A stretch of DNA of 27,244 nt from a virus, in IMG/VR virus record IMGVR_UViG_3300024518_004217, positions 1 through 27,244 of that record; one strand, 5' to 3'. Below are positions 1-6,466 of the stretch, piece after piece. The position numbers and the translations under genes were made by a program. Position 1 is the first letter of the stretch, and the number at the start of each line of letters is the position of its first letter. Below the pieces are notes generated by a model. The model saw only the letters and a list, made by a program, of their open reading frames with translations, had not been told where the DNA came from and made no database searches.

Positions 1-228
1 GACTCCGAACCCCCCCTGAGGCATCCCTCGCGCGCTCGCTCCCCCTCCGTTGCCTGGCCTGGGGCGTTCGCCAGGTGGTGGTTAGCAGGACGGGTGGCCG
101 GTATTGGGACCCGTCCCTGGGCTGGGGCGGTGTCGAGCCCCCGACGTCCCTATTCAGGGACCCCCGGGGGGGGGTAGGGCCGCGGGGCTGGGAGGGGCCC
201 GCTCCCCGATCCCCTCTCGAGCAATATC
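1..228. other. GC-rich left end without a convincing gene
   Basis: No reading frame here has a good start, ribosome site and protein-like composition. The stretch lies beyond the stop of the minus-strand zinc-ribbon ORF and is dominated by G and C runs, including nine consecutive G at 166-174. Two short hairpins (listed separately) lie inside it. A minus-strand ATG at 22-24 starts a frame that leaves the window after eight codons (MPQGGFGV); it has GAGGG immediately upstream but cannot be judged. The stretch could be a terminator, a packaging or replication site, or simply the contig edge. Confidence 0.5.
106..161. repeat. Paired GGGAC/GTCCC inverted repeats
   Basis: Two hairpins share the same stem. 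The first is GGGAC at 106-110, CC, then GTCCC at 113-117. The second is GTCCCT at 146-151, loop ATTC, then AGGGAC at 156-161. This gives four copies of the same pentamer in 56 bases, followed directly by a C5G9 run. The array lies downstream of the minus-strand mini-gene module, so it could end that transcript, although neither hairpin is followed by a T-tract. It could also be a protein-binding array. One further CAGGGAC occurs at 852-858 in the divergent promoter region, which may be chance. Confidence 0.5.
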
Positions 229-405
229 CTACGTCTCACCGTTGCTTCTGGCCGGGTGGTCGGAAAGGCAGTCGGCGCAGCGCCACAGGTAGGCGGTGGC
301 TGTTCCCTGCTTCGTCCAGTCCGGCACGGGCTCGAGGCGGCTACCACCACAGGTACGGCATGGGCCTTTGGGAGGCGTCGGGGGAGGGCTCTGCGAGCTG
401 GTCAC
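229..405 (-). CDS. Small zinc-ribbon protein
   Basis: A 58-residue protein whose core is CRTC (residues 16-19) followed about 25 residues later by WRCADCLSDH, a two-knuckle CxxC...CxxC zinc ribbon. The N-terminus is Ser/Pro-rich. The GTG at 405 was chosen because AGAAGGG lies 8 bases upstream. The same frame is open further up to a GTG at 540, which would add about 45 residues of Pro/Arg/Gly-rich sequence that does not look protein-like. It is the most downstream member of a minus-strand series of tiny Cys-containing ORFs. Zinc binding is inferred from the motif; the role (nucleic-acid binding or protein adaptor) is unknown. The intact, well-spaced motif argues for a real gene. Confidence 0.55.
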   Translation of the reverse strand: MTSSQSPPPTPPKGPCRTCGGSRLEPVPDWTKQGTATAYLWRCADCLSDHPARSNGET

Positions 406-454
406 GGTGGGAACCCTTCTTCCTTCGGGGGTTCCACTCGGTCCTGAGCGCCCT

Positions 455-535
455 CTACTCCCTTGCGGTCGAGGGTAGGGAGGGGTTGGGAGCTCTGTCC
501 AGCGTATTCGGGCCCATGTGACAGATGTGGCACAT
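455..535 (-). CDS. Possible 26-residue CxxC mini-protein
   Basis: An ATG at 535 is preceded by GAGGGG at a spacing of 4. It opens a 26-codon frame beginning MCHICHMGPN. The CHIC motif is a possible half zinc knuckle, and the rest is Pro/Ser/Thr-rich and ends at TAG 455-457. It lies between two other minus-strand Cys-rich ORFs and uses a different frame from the long extension of the 229-405 ORF. So short an ORF in GC-rich DNA may be chance. The ribosome site, ATG start and CxxC match to its neighbours are the only support. Confidence 0.3.
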   Translation of the reverse strand: MCHICHMGPNTLDRAPNPSLPSTARE

Positions 536-543
536 ATCACCCC

Positions 544-637
544 TCAAACGAGCCGGTCTTGGCGCCTTTGGCAGATCCCGTGCTCGGCTTGGTGGCATTC
601 CCGGCAGAGCCAGCGGACGGTTCGGGGGTCGGCATCA
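544..637 (-). other. Frame-shifted Cys-rich C-terminal segment
   Basis: Downstream of the G6 tract the protein-like frame on the minus strand is not that of the gene stopping at 635. It reads through RTVRWLCRECHQAEHGIC and ends at TGA 544-546. It contains CREC plus a later HGIC, a zinc-knuckle-like arrangement matching other small proteins nearby, but has no ATG, GTG or TTG of its own. Removing one G from the six-G run (plus-strand C at 639-644) would fuse it in frame to the 59-residue ORF starting at 814, giving about 89 residues. Explanations are a sequencing or assembly indel, a real mutation, or translational frameshifting at G GGG GGC UGA. Confidence 0.45.
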
Positions 638-814
638 GCCCCCCTCAGCGTCCGGCGCCCGGGCCAGCGCGAGCTCCAGAGGGGAACAGAATCCCTCGAG
701 CCTCTCGATGTAGGCCGTCAGCCTTAGCAGGCGGCCCTCGACGTCGCTCGTGGCGTACCTGTTGCGCAACGACCACATGATCCCCCCAGCGTCCGCTTTC
801 CAGTCGTAGCTCAT
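635..814 (-). CDS. MSYDW small protein, probably the N-terminal part of a shifted gene
   Basis: ATG 814 is preceded by GGGGAGGAG, an excellent ribosome site. The frame encodes 59 residues starting MSYDWKADAG, with a helical middle (residues about 24-41, LLRLTAYIERLEG) and a stop right after a six-G run. The first eight residues match the start of the plus-strand Cys-rich gene at 1338 (MTYDWRAD), suggesting a shared N-terminal tag or ancestry. It is the first minus-strand gene from the divergent promoter region. Beyond the G6 tract the +1 frame continues with a Cys knuckle (544-637), so this may be a truncated reading of a longer protein. Alternatively an ATG overlapping the stop (633-635) opens a 32-residue Ser/Gly/Lys ORF ending at 537. 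Function unknown. Confidence 0.6.
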   Translation of the reverse strand: MSYDWKADAGGIMWSLRNRYATSDVEGRLLRLTAYIERLEGFCSPLELALARAPDAEGG

Positions 815-836
815 CAGCTCCTCCCCTCAGAAACGA

Positions 837-865
837 CCATGGGTCACCAAACAGGGACTTGTCAA
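837..865 (-). promoter_or_regulatory. Possible minus-strand promoter
   Basis: On the minus strand a perfect TTGACA lies at 865-860, with CCATGG 17 bases downstream, or CATGGT at 18. The -35 is ideal and the -10 is poor (3 of 6 for CATGGT). Initiation near 829 would leave a very short leader before the ribosome site of the gene starting at 814. The -35 is embedded in the near-palindrome CTTGTCAAG and overlaps the plus-strand -35, so the two promoters would compete. Confidence 0.35.
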
Positions 866-876
866 GTGGGGTGACA
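842..876. promoter_or_regulatory. Operator-like nested inverted repeats
   Basis: GGTCACC (842-848) is partly complementary to GGTGAC (870-875), giving a 6-base GTCACC/GGTGAC arm pair. Inside it TGTCA (860-864) pairs with TGACA (872-876) around a 7-base centre. The repeats cover the plus-strand -35 and spacer and the minus-strand -35. That placement suits a dimeric repressor or activator choosing between two divergent transcripts. No regulator gene is recognised in the window. Confidence 0.4.
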
Positions 877-886
877 TCTCTATACT
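859..886 (+). promoter_or_regulatory. Sigma70-like promoter for the plus-strand operon
   Basis: TTGTCA at 859-864 and TATACT at 881-886, separated by 16 bases, each match the sigma70 consensus at 5 of 6 positions. They lie just upstream of the first plus-strand gene (ATG 905). Predicted start is near 893, so the leader is only about 12 bases. It is the best promoter-like pair noticed in the window and could drive the whole small-gene block and perhaps the late operon. Confidence 0.5.
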
Positions 887-904
887 GATGGGCGAGGTGG
901 GGAG

Positions 905-1126
905 ATGAAACGAGAGCACATCAGGGTCACCGGAGACTCGAGCTCCGAGAGCAGGCTGATCGAGGTCATCGATACCGGCGTCTCTCTCTTCAGGGCCGGG
1001 GGCCTCAGCGCTGAAAGGGCGGCCGATGAGGCCCTGCGCCGCCATGGCTTCAAAAGCCCAGAAAAAGGGGCTAGAAATTCGATCGTGCTCGCGATTGTCC
1101 GTGTTTCGATGAGAAAGCCCCAATGA
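905..1126 (+). CDS. Small protein, first gene of the plus-strand operon
   Basis: 73 residues, start ATG 905 with GAGGTGGGGAG just upstream. The sequence is mixed and probably helical: a polar N-terminus, a helix around residues 15-30, then SAERAADEALRRHG (about 35-48) and a basic C-terminus. The Ala/Arg helix pair is compatible with a small nucleic-acid or protein-binding fold, but no family is recognised. Its stop overlaps the next start as ATGA, so the two are translationally coupled. It is the first gene after the divergent promoter, a position where phages often place regulators. That is suggestive only. Confidence 0.7.
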   Translation: MKREHIRVTGDSSSESRLIEVIDTGVSLFRAGGLSAERAADEALRRHGFKSPEKGARNSIVLAIVRVSMRKPQ

Positions 1127-1341
1127 CTGACCTGACAGAGGCGATCGATCTGGTGGAATCCAGCTTGTTTCGGATGTTTGGGGACCGGCGCTACCTGGAG
1201 AGGTTGGGCTCACCCGCTCGCATCCGGCAGCGGGTCCGCTCCTACATAGCCGCTATCCGTGTGCTGCGGAGGGAGCAGGCCAAGCGAGAGAGGGACGCTA
1301 CGTCTGCCCGCTTCACTGTCTACTGGGGGGGCTGCCAATGA
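1123..1341 (+). CDS. Small basic helical protein
   Basis: 72 residues, beginning MTDLTEAIDLVESS. The C-terminal half is strongly basic and helical (residues about 29-60, rich in Arg with RIRQRVRSY and RREQAKRER), ending in an aromatic YWGG tail. ATGA overlaps join it to the genes on both sides. The basic helix suggests nucleic-acid contact. It is one of several small genes upstream of the large terminase where a small terminase subunit would be expected, but nothing in it identifies it as one. Confidence 0.7.
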   Translation: MTDLTEAIDLVESSLFRMFGDRRYLERLGSPARIRQRVRSYIAAIRVLRREQAKRERDATSARFTVYWGGCQ

Positions 1342-1889
1342 CCTACGACTGGAGAGCGGACGAGGCGGAGGTGGAACGCGCCTTTACCGCAGGCTACGAG
1401 CTCTGCCCGAGCTGCGGGGTTCAGTCGCTCACCCCCGCGCAGCCGGACCTGCCCTCGGCGATGCAAATCCCGACCAAGGGGACCGCGACCCGGGCGGACT
1501 ACAAGGGCCTGGCCGAACGGCGCGATTGCGTGGCCGTCCAGCGCGCCGACGCCTGCCCGGCTCCCGGCTGCAACGTCCCCGCCTGCGAGCGCACCGCCAC
1601 CCACGTCGCGGACGCACACACGCCCAGCCACACCGATTTCTGCGAGGAGCACTACAGGCTCTGGGACGAGTGCCACAAGGCCCACGGCACCCGACCCGAC
1701 CACTGGGTCGCCGGCCGAAAGCAGCCGACTCGCATGCCACCCCCGTGCCGCTGCCGCGTCCCCGAGAACCTGTTCCACGACGTCGACCGCGCCCAGTACC
1801 CGGGGCGAACCCCGCGCAAGACGCTCGCCGAGCGCATGAAGGAGCGGCAGCGGTCACGTGGTAGGGTCGCCGAGGAGGACGAGACGTGA
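1338..1889 (+). CDS. Cys/His-rich zinc-knuckle protein
   Basis: 183 residues with about ten cysteines. CPSC at 23-26 forms a first knuckle. C73-PAPG-C78-NVPA-C83 followed by FCEEHY at 101-106 matches a C-x4-C...FCxxHY zinc-knuckle pattern that I associate with small phage proteins. C112, C137 and C139 are additional. The last 25 residues are basic and charged. The start ATG overlaps the previous stop (ATGA). The N-terminal MTYDWRAD matches the divergent minus-strand gene at 814. Metal binding is well supported by motif, but the function is unknown. Candidates are a DNA-binding, host-takeover or packaging accessory protein. Confidence 0.75.
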   Translation: MTYDWRADEAEVERAFTAGYELCPSCGVQSLTPAQPDLPSAMQIPTKGTATRADYKGLAERRDCVAVQRADACPAPGCNVPACERTATHVADAHTPSHTDFCEEHYRLWDECHKAHGTRPDHWVAGRKQPTRMPPPCRCRVPENLFHDVDRAQYPGRTPRKTLAERMKERQRSRGRVAEEDET

Positions 1890-2125
1890 AACCACTGGAA
1901 AAGATGCACGACCACAACGGGCAGGTCTATCTGGCGCTCAACGGCCGGGCCGTGGCCAAGCTGACCGTCACCGAGGAAGACTTCGACCGGAAGCTGAGCG
2001 CAGCGACCGCCGCACCGCGCGCACCGACCCGTCCGGCCCCAGAGCCGGCCCCGGAGGTCGAAAAGCCGAAGGCACCGGCCAAAAAGAGCACCAAAAAGCG
2101 CAAAAAGACCCGCCCGGACTACTGA
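1886..2125 (+). CDS. Small protein with Pro/Ala linker and Lys-rich tail
   Basis: 79 residues from a GTG overlapping the upstream stop (GTGA). Residues 10-36 look folded (a short beta-type segment with GQVYLALNGR and VAKLTVTEEDF). They are followed by a Pro/Ala linker (about 44-60) and a strongly basic tail, KAPAKKSTKKRKKTRP (about 62-77). The tail resembles histone-like or nucleic-acid-binding tails. The architecture suggests a small domain tethered to DNA or RNA, but no family is recognised. Confidence 0.7.
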   Translation: MKPLEKMHDHNGQVYLALNGRAVAKLTVTEEDFDRKLSAATAAPRAPTRPAPEPAPEVEKPKAPAKKSTKKRKKTRPDY

Positions 2126-2144
2126 TCGGGCCAGAGGAGGGGAA

Positions 2145-2381
2145 ATGACGACCACAGAGATGATTCGGGCCCTCAAAGCGGCCCAGACGCGCACGATCCA
2201 GCACCGATTCATGTGTGAGGGCATCCGGGCGGTCTGCGAGGGCGCAGACGACATCGGGCTTCACGGTCCGCTGCTCGAGGAGCTCTCGGACTGCATCGTC
2301 ACCGCAGACGACCACGTTTCCGCCATCGATCACGTGGTGGTGCTCCTGATGGCGCAGGACGACGAGGACACGCAGTCGTGA
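2145..2381 (+). CDS. Small acidic helical protein
   Basis: 78 residues, start ATG 2145 with a strong GAGGAGGGGAA ribosome site. It is mostly helical and acidic, with two cysteines (24, 31) and an acidic C-terminus DDEDTQS. It begins 19 bases after the previous stop, the loosest junction in this small-gene block, so the strong ribosome site may set its own expression level. Its stop overlaps the next start (GTGA). No family is recognised. Confidence 0.65.
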   Translation: MTTTEMIRALKAAQTRTIQHRFMCEGIRAVCEGADDIGLHGPLLEELSDCIVTADDHVSAIDHVVVLLMAQDDEDTQS

Positions 2382-2578
2382 GCGATGGGCCCTACCGCAC
2401 CGCGCCCGCGCGCCGGGTCTACGTTCCGCACTGCGAATACTGCGGCCGCGCCGTCGAGCCAGACGCCACCTGGCGAAAGCACGACGTCTCGTACTGCGAT
2501 GCCTTCTGCGCCGTCCTGTACCTCAAGACGCGCGGGATCGGTCATGCGGCGATTGCGGAGCTCGAAGAGACCGGCTAA
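2378..2578 (+). CDS. Small zinc-finger protein (CxxC-17-CxxxC)
   Basis: 66 residues from a GTG overlapping the preceding stop. C19-x2-C22 and C40-x3-C44 are arranged as in small treble-clef/TRASH-like zinc modules (HCEYCG ... SYCDAFC), followed by a helix. It lies directly upstream of the terminase with a 9-base gap. The metal site is complete. A role in packaging, for example as a terminase partner or DNA-binding factor, is only a guess from position. It is the second clear zinc-knuckle protein in this block. Confidence 0.7.
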   Translation: MSDGPYRTAPARRVYVPHCEYCGRAVEPDATWRKHDVSYCDAFCAVLYLKTRGIGHAAIAELEETG

Positions 2579-2587
2579 TCCTGCTAC

Positions 2588-4030
2588 GTGGGCGGGCACG
2601 ACACCCTTCTGGCGCAGATAACGGCGCTCGAGGCCGAGGCAAAGCGCCGGGAGACCGTCGCCACCTCGGAGCGGTGGTGCCCCCATGACCCGACCGAAGT
2701 TCAACAGCGGTTCCTCGACCTCGACGACGAGGAGGCCCTGTACGGTGGCGCTGCCGGTGGTGGCAAGTCCGATGCGCTACTCATGGGTCTGTTGTCCCAC
2801 GTCCATATCCCCAAGTACGCCGGGCTGGGGATTCGGCGAACCTACGCAGACCTGTCCCTCCCTGGTGCCCTCATGGACCGGGCTGCCGAGTGGCTCGCCC
2901 CCACCGCCGCGCACTGGAACCACGACAAAAAGCGATGGACGTTCCCGAGCGGAGCGATCATCACCTTTGGCTACTGCGAGAGCGACAACGATCGATTCCG
3001 CTACGCCTCCGCCGAGTTCCAAGAGATCGCCTTCGACGAGCTCACCCAGTTCTCTGAGGTCCAGTACACCTACCTGAGCTCGCGCCTGCGCTCGCTCGTA
3101 GACTTCCCGTTCACCCCCCGCATGCGAGCCGCGTCCAACCCCGGCGGCGTCGGGCACAAATGGGTGCATGACCGGTTCCTCGGCGAGGATTCGGTGTTCC
3201 CGTTCGTCCCCGCGCGCATCGCGGATAACCCGTTCATCAATCAGGCCGAGTACGCGAAAAAGCTCAGCCGCCTCGACTCCATCACGCGCGCCCAGCTCCT
3301 GAACGGCGAGTGGGTCCAAGACGTCCAGGGGCTGATCTACCCGTACACCCGGGGCAACAAGATCGAGTCCGTCCCGGTCATCCCGGGCAAGTGGTATCAC
3401 GTGCTCGGGGTCGACCTCGGAGCGTCGGAATCCAAGCCCACGACCGCCTTTTGCGTCCTCGGCTGGTGCGATCAGGTCCCCCGCGGCGTGTGGGTCGTTC
3501 AGAGCGAAGTGCACGCGGGCATGATCCCCAGCACCATCGCGGCTCGCATCGAGGAGCTCATGACAGAATACGGGGGCTTCACCCAGATCGTGGTCGACGA
3601 AGGGGCCCTCGGTCGGGGCTACGGCCGGGAATTCCGCGAGGTGTACGCCCTGCCGACCCGAAGCGCTGAAAAGCAGTCCAAGATGGGCTTTCGAAAGCTT
3701 CTCCGGGGCGCGCTCGAGCGTCAGGAGGTGCAGATCGTCGAGATCAGCAACAAAGAGCTGCTCGGCGAGATGGATGCCCTGCGGTGGAACGAGGACGGCA
3801 CCGACAACGAGAAGGGGGCCGACAACCACGCCACCGACGCGCTACTGTACGCATGGAGAGCGACCAAGAGCCACGCGGCCAAGGCCCCCAAGGGCACCCA
3901 CAAGCGGTTCAGCCCGGAGTGGTATAAGGCCGAGGGCGAGAAAATGATGAAGGACGATCTAGAGGACTGTCGCAACCGGGCCAAGCGCGCCCGGAACCCG
4001 CGGGCCTGGTGGAGGCGTGATGGCGACTGA
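2588..4030 (+). CDS. terL: Terminase large subunit
   Basis: The 480-residue DNA-packaging motor: an ATPase that pumps DNA through the portal and a nuclease that cuts concatemers. Walker A is GGAAGGGKS (53-61), Walker B IAFDE (147-151) and the coupling motif SNPGG (183-187). The RNase H-like nuclease shows VDLG (D276), VVDEG (D337) and NHATDALLYAW (D417). Motif order and length are complete for a Terminase_6-type protein. GTG 2588 was chosen because the first in-frame ATG lies beyond Walker A; no strong ribosome site is visible. Its last 11 bases overlap the portal start. No small terminase subunit is recognisable next to it. Confidence 0.96.
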   Translation: MGGHDTLLAQITALEAEAKRRETVATSERWCPHDPTEVQQRFLDLDDEEALYGGAAGGGKSDALLMGLLSHVHIPKYAGLGIRRTYADLSLPGALMDRAAEWLAPTAAHWNHDKKRWTFPSGAIITFGYCESDNDRFRYASAEFQEIAFDELTQFSEVQYTYLSSRLRSLVDFPFTPRMRAASNPGGVGHKWVHDRFLGEDSVFPFVPARIADNPFINQAEYAKKLSRLDSITRAQLLNGEWVQDVQGLIYPYTRGNKIESVPVIPGKWYHVLGVDLGASESKPTTAFCVLGWCDQVPRGVWVVQSEVHAGMIPSTIAARIEELMTEYGGFTQIVVDEGALGRGYGREFREVYALPTRSAEKQSKMGFRKLLRGALERQEVQIVEISNKELLGEMDALRWNEDGTDNEKGADNHATDALLYAWRATKSHAAKAPKGTHKRFSPEWYKAEGEKMMKDDLEDCRNRAKRARNPRAWWRRDGD

Positions 4031-5951
4031 TCCGACGACACCCAGCAAGCCCCGGTCCATGTGGTTCAAGGAGTCCGGCGACGAGCTCGCAAATGCGATC
4101 TGGGGCACGGCCGAGTGGCTGGACGAGACCGACACCTCCCGGAACGCCCGCTTTCTCCGCCACGCCCGTCTGTACGCCAACACGGCGCTTTCCGCTCTCA
4201 AGCACAGCGCGATCGACAGCACGGACAGCGCACCGGCGGAGGATCCGCGCCTGAACGTGTCGCGCAACATGGTCGACGCCGTCACCGCGAAGATCGCCAA
4301 GAACCGACCCAAGCCCACCGTTCTCACCGAGGGCGGGGATTTCACGCTGCAGCAGCAGGCCCGGCGCCTCGATCAGTTCGTCTGGGGCCTGTTCTACAAG
4401 AACCAGGTTCACGCAAAGTCCCGGACGCGGTTCCGTGACGCGGGCGTGTTCGGCACCGGGATCCTCAAGGTGTTCTCCGAGGTACACGGCCCGGAGGGCA
4501 AGCGCGTCGGCAACATCAGGGTCGAGCGGGTCATGCCGTGGGAGCTCCACGTTGATCCTCTCGACGGATTCCACGGCTCCCCCCGTTCGATCTTCCGCAC
4601 CAAGCTCATCGATCGCCAGCAGCTCCGCGCGATGTTCGACGACCCCGACGATCCGAAGCGGGCGAAGAAGCTCGCGATGATCGACCGCGCGCAGAAGTCA
4701 CGCCTGAGCGCCGACCAGCCCGCGCCCGATGCGTTCGCCGATCAGATCCTCGTCATCGAAGCCCACCACCTGCGCAGCGGCCCCGACGCGAAGGACGCCA
4801 AGCACGCCATCATCATCAAAGAGGGGACGCTGCTCGAAGATGACGAGTGGCACGGCCGGCGCTTCCCGTACTCCTTCTTTCGCTGGGCTCACCCGCTCGC
4901 GGGTTTCTGGGGCGATTCTCTCGTCGGCGAGGTGGAGGGCCTGCAGCGCGAGCTCAACGAGCTGATGTTTAAGATCCAACAGGCCATGTGGCACCAGGCC
5001 ACGCCGAAGATCCTCGTGCCGACCGGCGGAGAGATCACGGAGGCCCAGATCGACAACGACGTGCGTGGCTGCATCGTGAACTACTCCGGCGGGGAAAAGC
5101 CCGAGTGGATCACGCACTCGACCGTGCACCCCGAGGTCTTCGCGCACCTGGACCGCATCTACGCGCGCAGCTTTGAGATCGCGGGCATCTCGCAGCTCTC
5201 GGCGCAGAGCCAAAAGCCGGCGGGCCTCGACAGCGGCCGGTCCCTGCTCGTGTTCAATGACATCGAGTCCGAGCGGTTCGCTCCCAGGGGGCAGGACTTC
5301 GAGGCTTCGTTTATCGAGCTGGCGATCCTCATGATCGACGAGGCGCGCAACCTGCACGATCAGGGGATCGACGTCGAGGTGGTTGCCGAGGACCGGCGCA
5401 GGCGGCAGTCGGTGCTCAAGCGCATCAAATGGAGTGAGGTCGACCTCGAGGAGGACGCCTTCGTCATGAAGATCTTCCCGGCGAGCTCGCTTCCGCAGAG
5501 CCCGGCCGGACGCATCGCCGCGGTGGAGGCCCTGGTCTCCGCGCAGCTCATCCCGCCCGAGGACGCGCTGGCGCTGTTGGACTTCCCGGATCTTCAGTCC
5601 GTCATGAGCCGGAACCTGGCGCCGTACCTCATCGTGCTTGATCAGATCGAGATGATTCTGGACGAGGGGGAGTACATCGCTCCCGAGCCGTTCCAGGATC
5701 TCAGCCTCACCAGGCGAATCGTGCAGCTGGCCTACCTCCGCGCGAAAATGGACAAGGTCCCCGACGAAAAGCTGCAGATGCTCCGGGATCACATCGACGC
5801 GGCCGACACGCTGCTTTTGAGGGCTGAGGCCGCGGCCCAGGCAGGGGCGATGGCCGGGATCCCGCCGACCGCACCTCCGGCCCCCGGCGGAGAGCCCGCC
5901 CTGATGGCCGCCCCCGATGCTGGTACAGTAGGAGCACCAGAGGCCGCATAG
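4020..5951 (+). CDS. Portal protein
   Basis: About 643 residues, forming the dodecameric channel through which DNA is packaged and ejected and onto which the short tail is built. Supporting features are its position right after the terminase, NVSRNMVDAVTAKI (about 79-92), the GTGILKV segment, and the P-L-x-G-F-W-G-x-S-L-V motif followed by a long helix with LQRELNELM (about 292-315), typical of portals in this class. The C-terminus is Ala/Pro/Gly-rich. The ATG at 4020 is preferred over the in-frame GTG at 4017; both overlap the terminase end. Length matches podovirus-type portals. Confidence 0.9.
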   Translation: MATDPTTPSKPRSMWFKESGDELANAIWGTAEWLDETDTSRNARFLRHARLYANTALSALKHSAIDSTDSAPAEDPRLNVSRNMVDAVTAKIAKNRPKPTVLTEGGDFTLQQQARRLDQFVWGLFYKNQVHAKSRTRFRDAGVFGTGILKVFSEVHGPEGKRVGNIRVERVMPWELHVDPLDGFHGSPRSIFRTKLIDRQQLRAMFDDPDDPKRAKKLAMIDRAQKSRLSADQPAPDAFADQILVIEAHHLRSGPDAKDAKHAIIIKEGTLLEDDEWHGRRFPYSFFRWAHPLAGFWGDSLVGEVEGLQRELNELMFKIQQAMWHQATPKILVPTGGEITEAQIDNDVRGCIVNYSGGEKPEWITHSTVHPEVFAHLDRIYARSFEIAGISQLSAQSQKPAGLDSGRSLLVFNDIESERFAPRGQDFEASFIELAILMIDEARNLHDQGIDVEVVAEDRRRRQSVLKRIKWSEVDLEEDAFVMKIFPASSLPQSPAGRIAAVEALVSAQLIPPEDALALLDFPDLQSVMSRNLAPYLIVLDQIEMILDEGEYIAPEPFQDLSLTRRIVQLAYLRAKMDKVPDEKLQMLRDHIDAADTLLLRAEAAAQAGAMAGIPPTAPPAPGGEPALMAAPDAGTVGAPEAA

Positions 5952-5960
5952 GAGGACGAG

Positions 5961-6215
5961 ATGGCGAAAACGACACCAGGACAGCGCTCGGAGGCCCGGA
6001 AGCGGCGGCGCCGGACAACCGAATTTGTGCGCGCGGCCTCCGGCGCCAATCTCACGCAGCGCGAGCTGGACGCCATTCGACGCCGCGGTGTCCCCACGTC
6101 GCAGGAGATCAATCGCCTTCGCCGCACGAGCGGCGGCGCCGTCACCGCCGAGGAAGAACGCGCGATCATGGAGACTATGGGCGCCGACGGGCGACGTCGC
6201 CGGAGGCGCAAGTAG
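5961..6215 (+). CDS. Arg-rich small protein 1 of 3
   Basis: 84 residues, with ribosome site GGAGGACGAG before ATG 5961. Extremely basic at both ends: ARKRRRRTT at about 12-20 and a C-terminal DGRRRRRRK. The middle is helical with SQEINRLRRTSGGAV. The last third lines up with the next gene (LR-x-TSGGA ... DGRRRRRR), suggesting duplication. It lies between portal and scaffold, a position where phages often place small head proteins. It may coat or condense DNA, or serve as a minor virion or packaging component. No known family is recognised. Confidence 0.75.
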   Translation: MAKTTPGQRSEARKRRRRTTEFVRAASGANLTQRELDAIRRRGVPTSQEINRLRRTSGGAVTAEEERAIMETMGADGRRRRRRK

Positions 6216-6466
6216 TGGCCAAGTCTCGTCGTGGATTGAAGCGTTCCCCCCGCCAGCGCGGAAGCAGGGCCGCCCGGCTGGCGACCACCGGCCTGCTCGG
6301 AGCTCCGGCGGCCATCGGCGCCGCGGTGGCTGACATCGATCGCCAGCTCGTGGGCGCCCGCGATCGGCTGCGCGCCACCAGCGGCGGGGCCATGAACGAG
6401 ACGGAGGCCCGCGAGCGCGCTACGACGACAGACCGAGACGGCAGGCGTCGGAGGCGGCGGCGATGA
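6215..6466 (+). CDS. Arg-rich small protein 2 of 3
   Basis: 83 residues from a GTG sharing its G with the upstream TAG (TAGTG), implying coupled translation. The N-terminus is basic (KSRRGLKRSPRQRG). A small hydrophobic Ala/Gly/Leu stretch at about 24-38 could be a short membrane-active or packing helix. The C-terminus repeats the first protein's LRATSGGA...DGRRRRRR pattern. The two proteins are probably paralogues that diverged at the N-terminus. Function unknown. Confidence 0.7.
   Translation: MAKSRRGLKRSPRQRGSRAARLATTGLLGAPAAIGAAVADIDRQLVGARDRLRATSGGAMNETEARERATTTDRDGRRRRRRR

Noticed and set aside
75-521. Plus-strand open frame of 148 codons across the left end
   Set aside because: Gly/Arg/Trp/Pro-rich with no ribosome site, and it runs opposite the minus-strand CxxC mini-genes. 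It looks like an accident of GC-rich DNA.
537-635. 32-codon minus-strand ORF starting MPTPEPSAG, overlapping the stop of the gene at 814
   Set aside because: Start coupling (TGATG) is attractive, but the product is Ser/Gly/Lys/Thr low-complexity, while another frame over the same bases carries a Cys knuckle. It is mentioned under the neighbouring gene instead.
2777-3829. Minus-strand open frame of 350 codons opposite the terminase
   Set aside because: The plus strand encodes a complete terminase with all motifs; the antisense frame has none.
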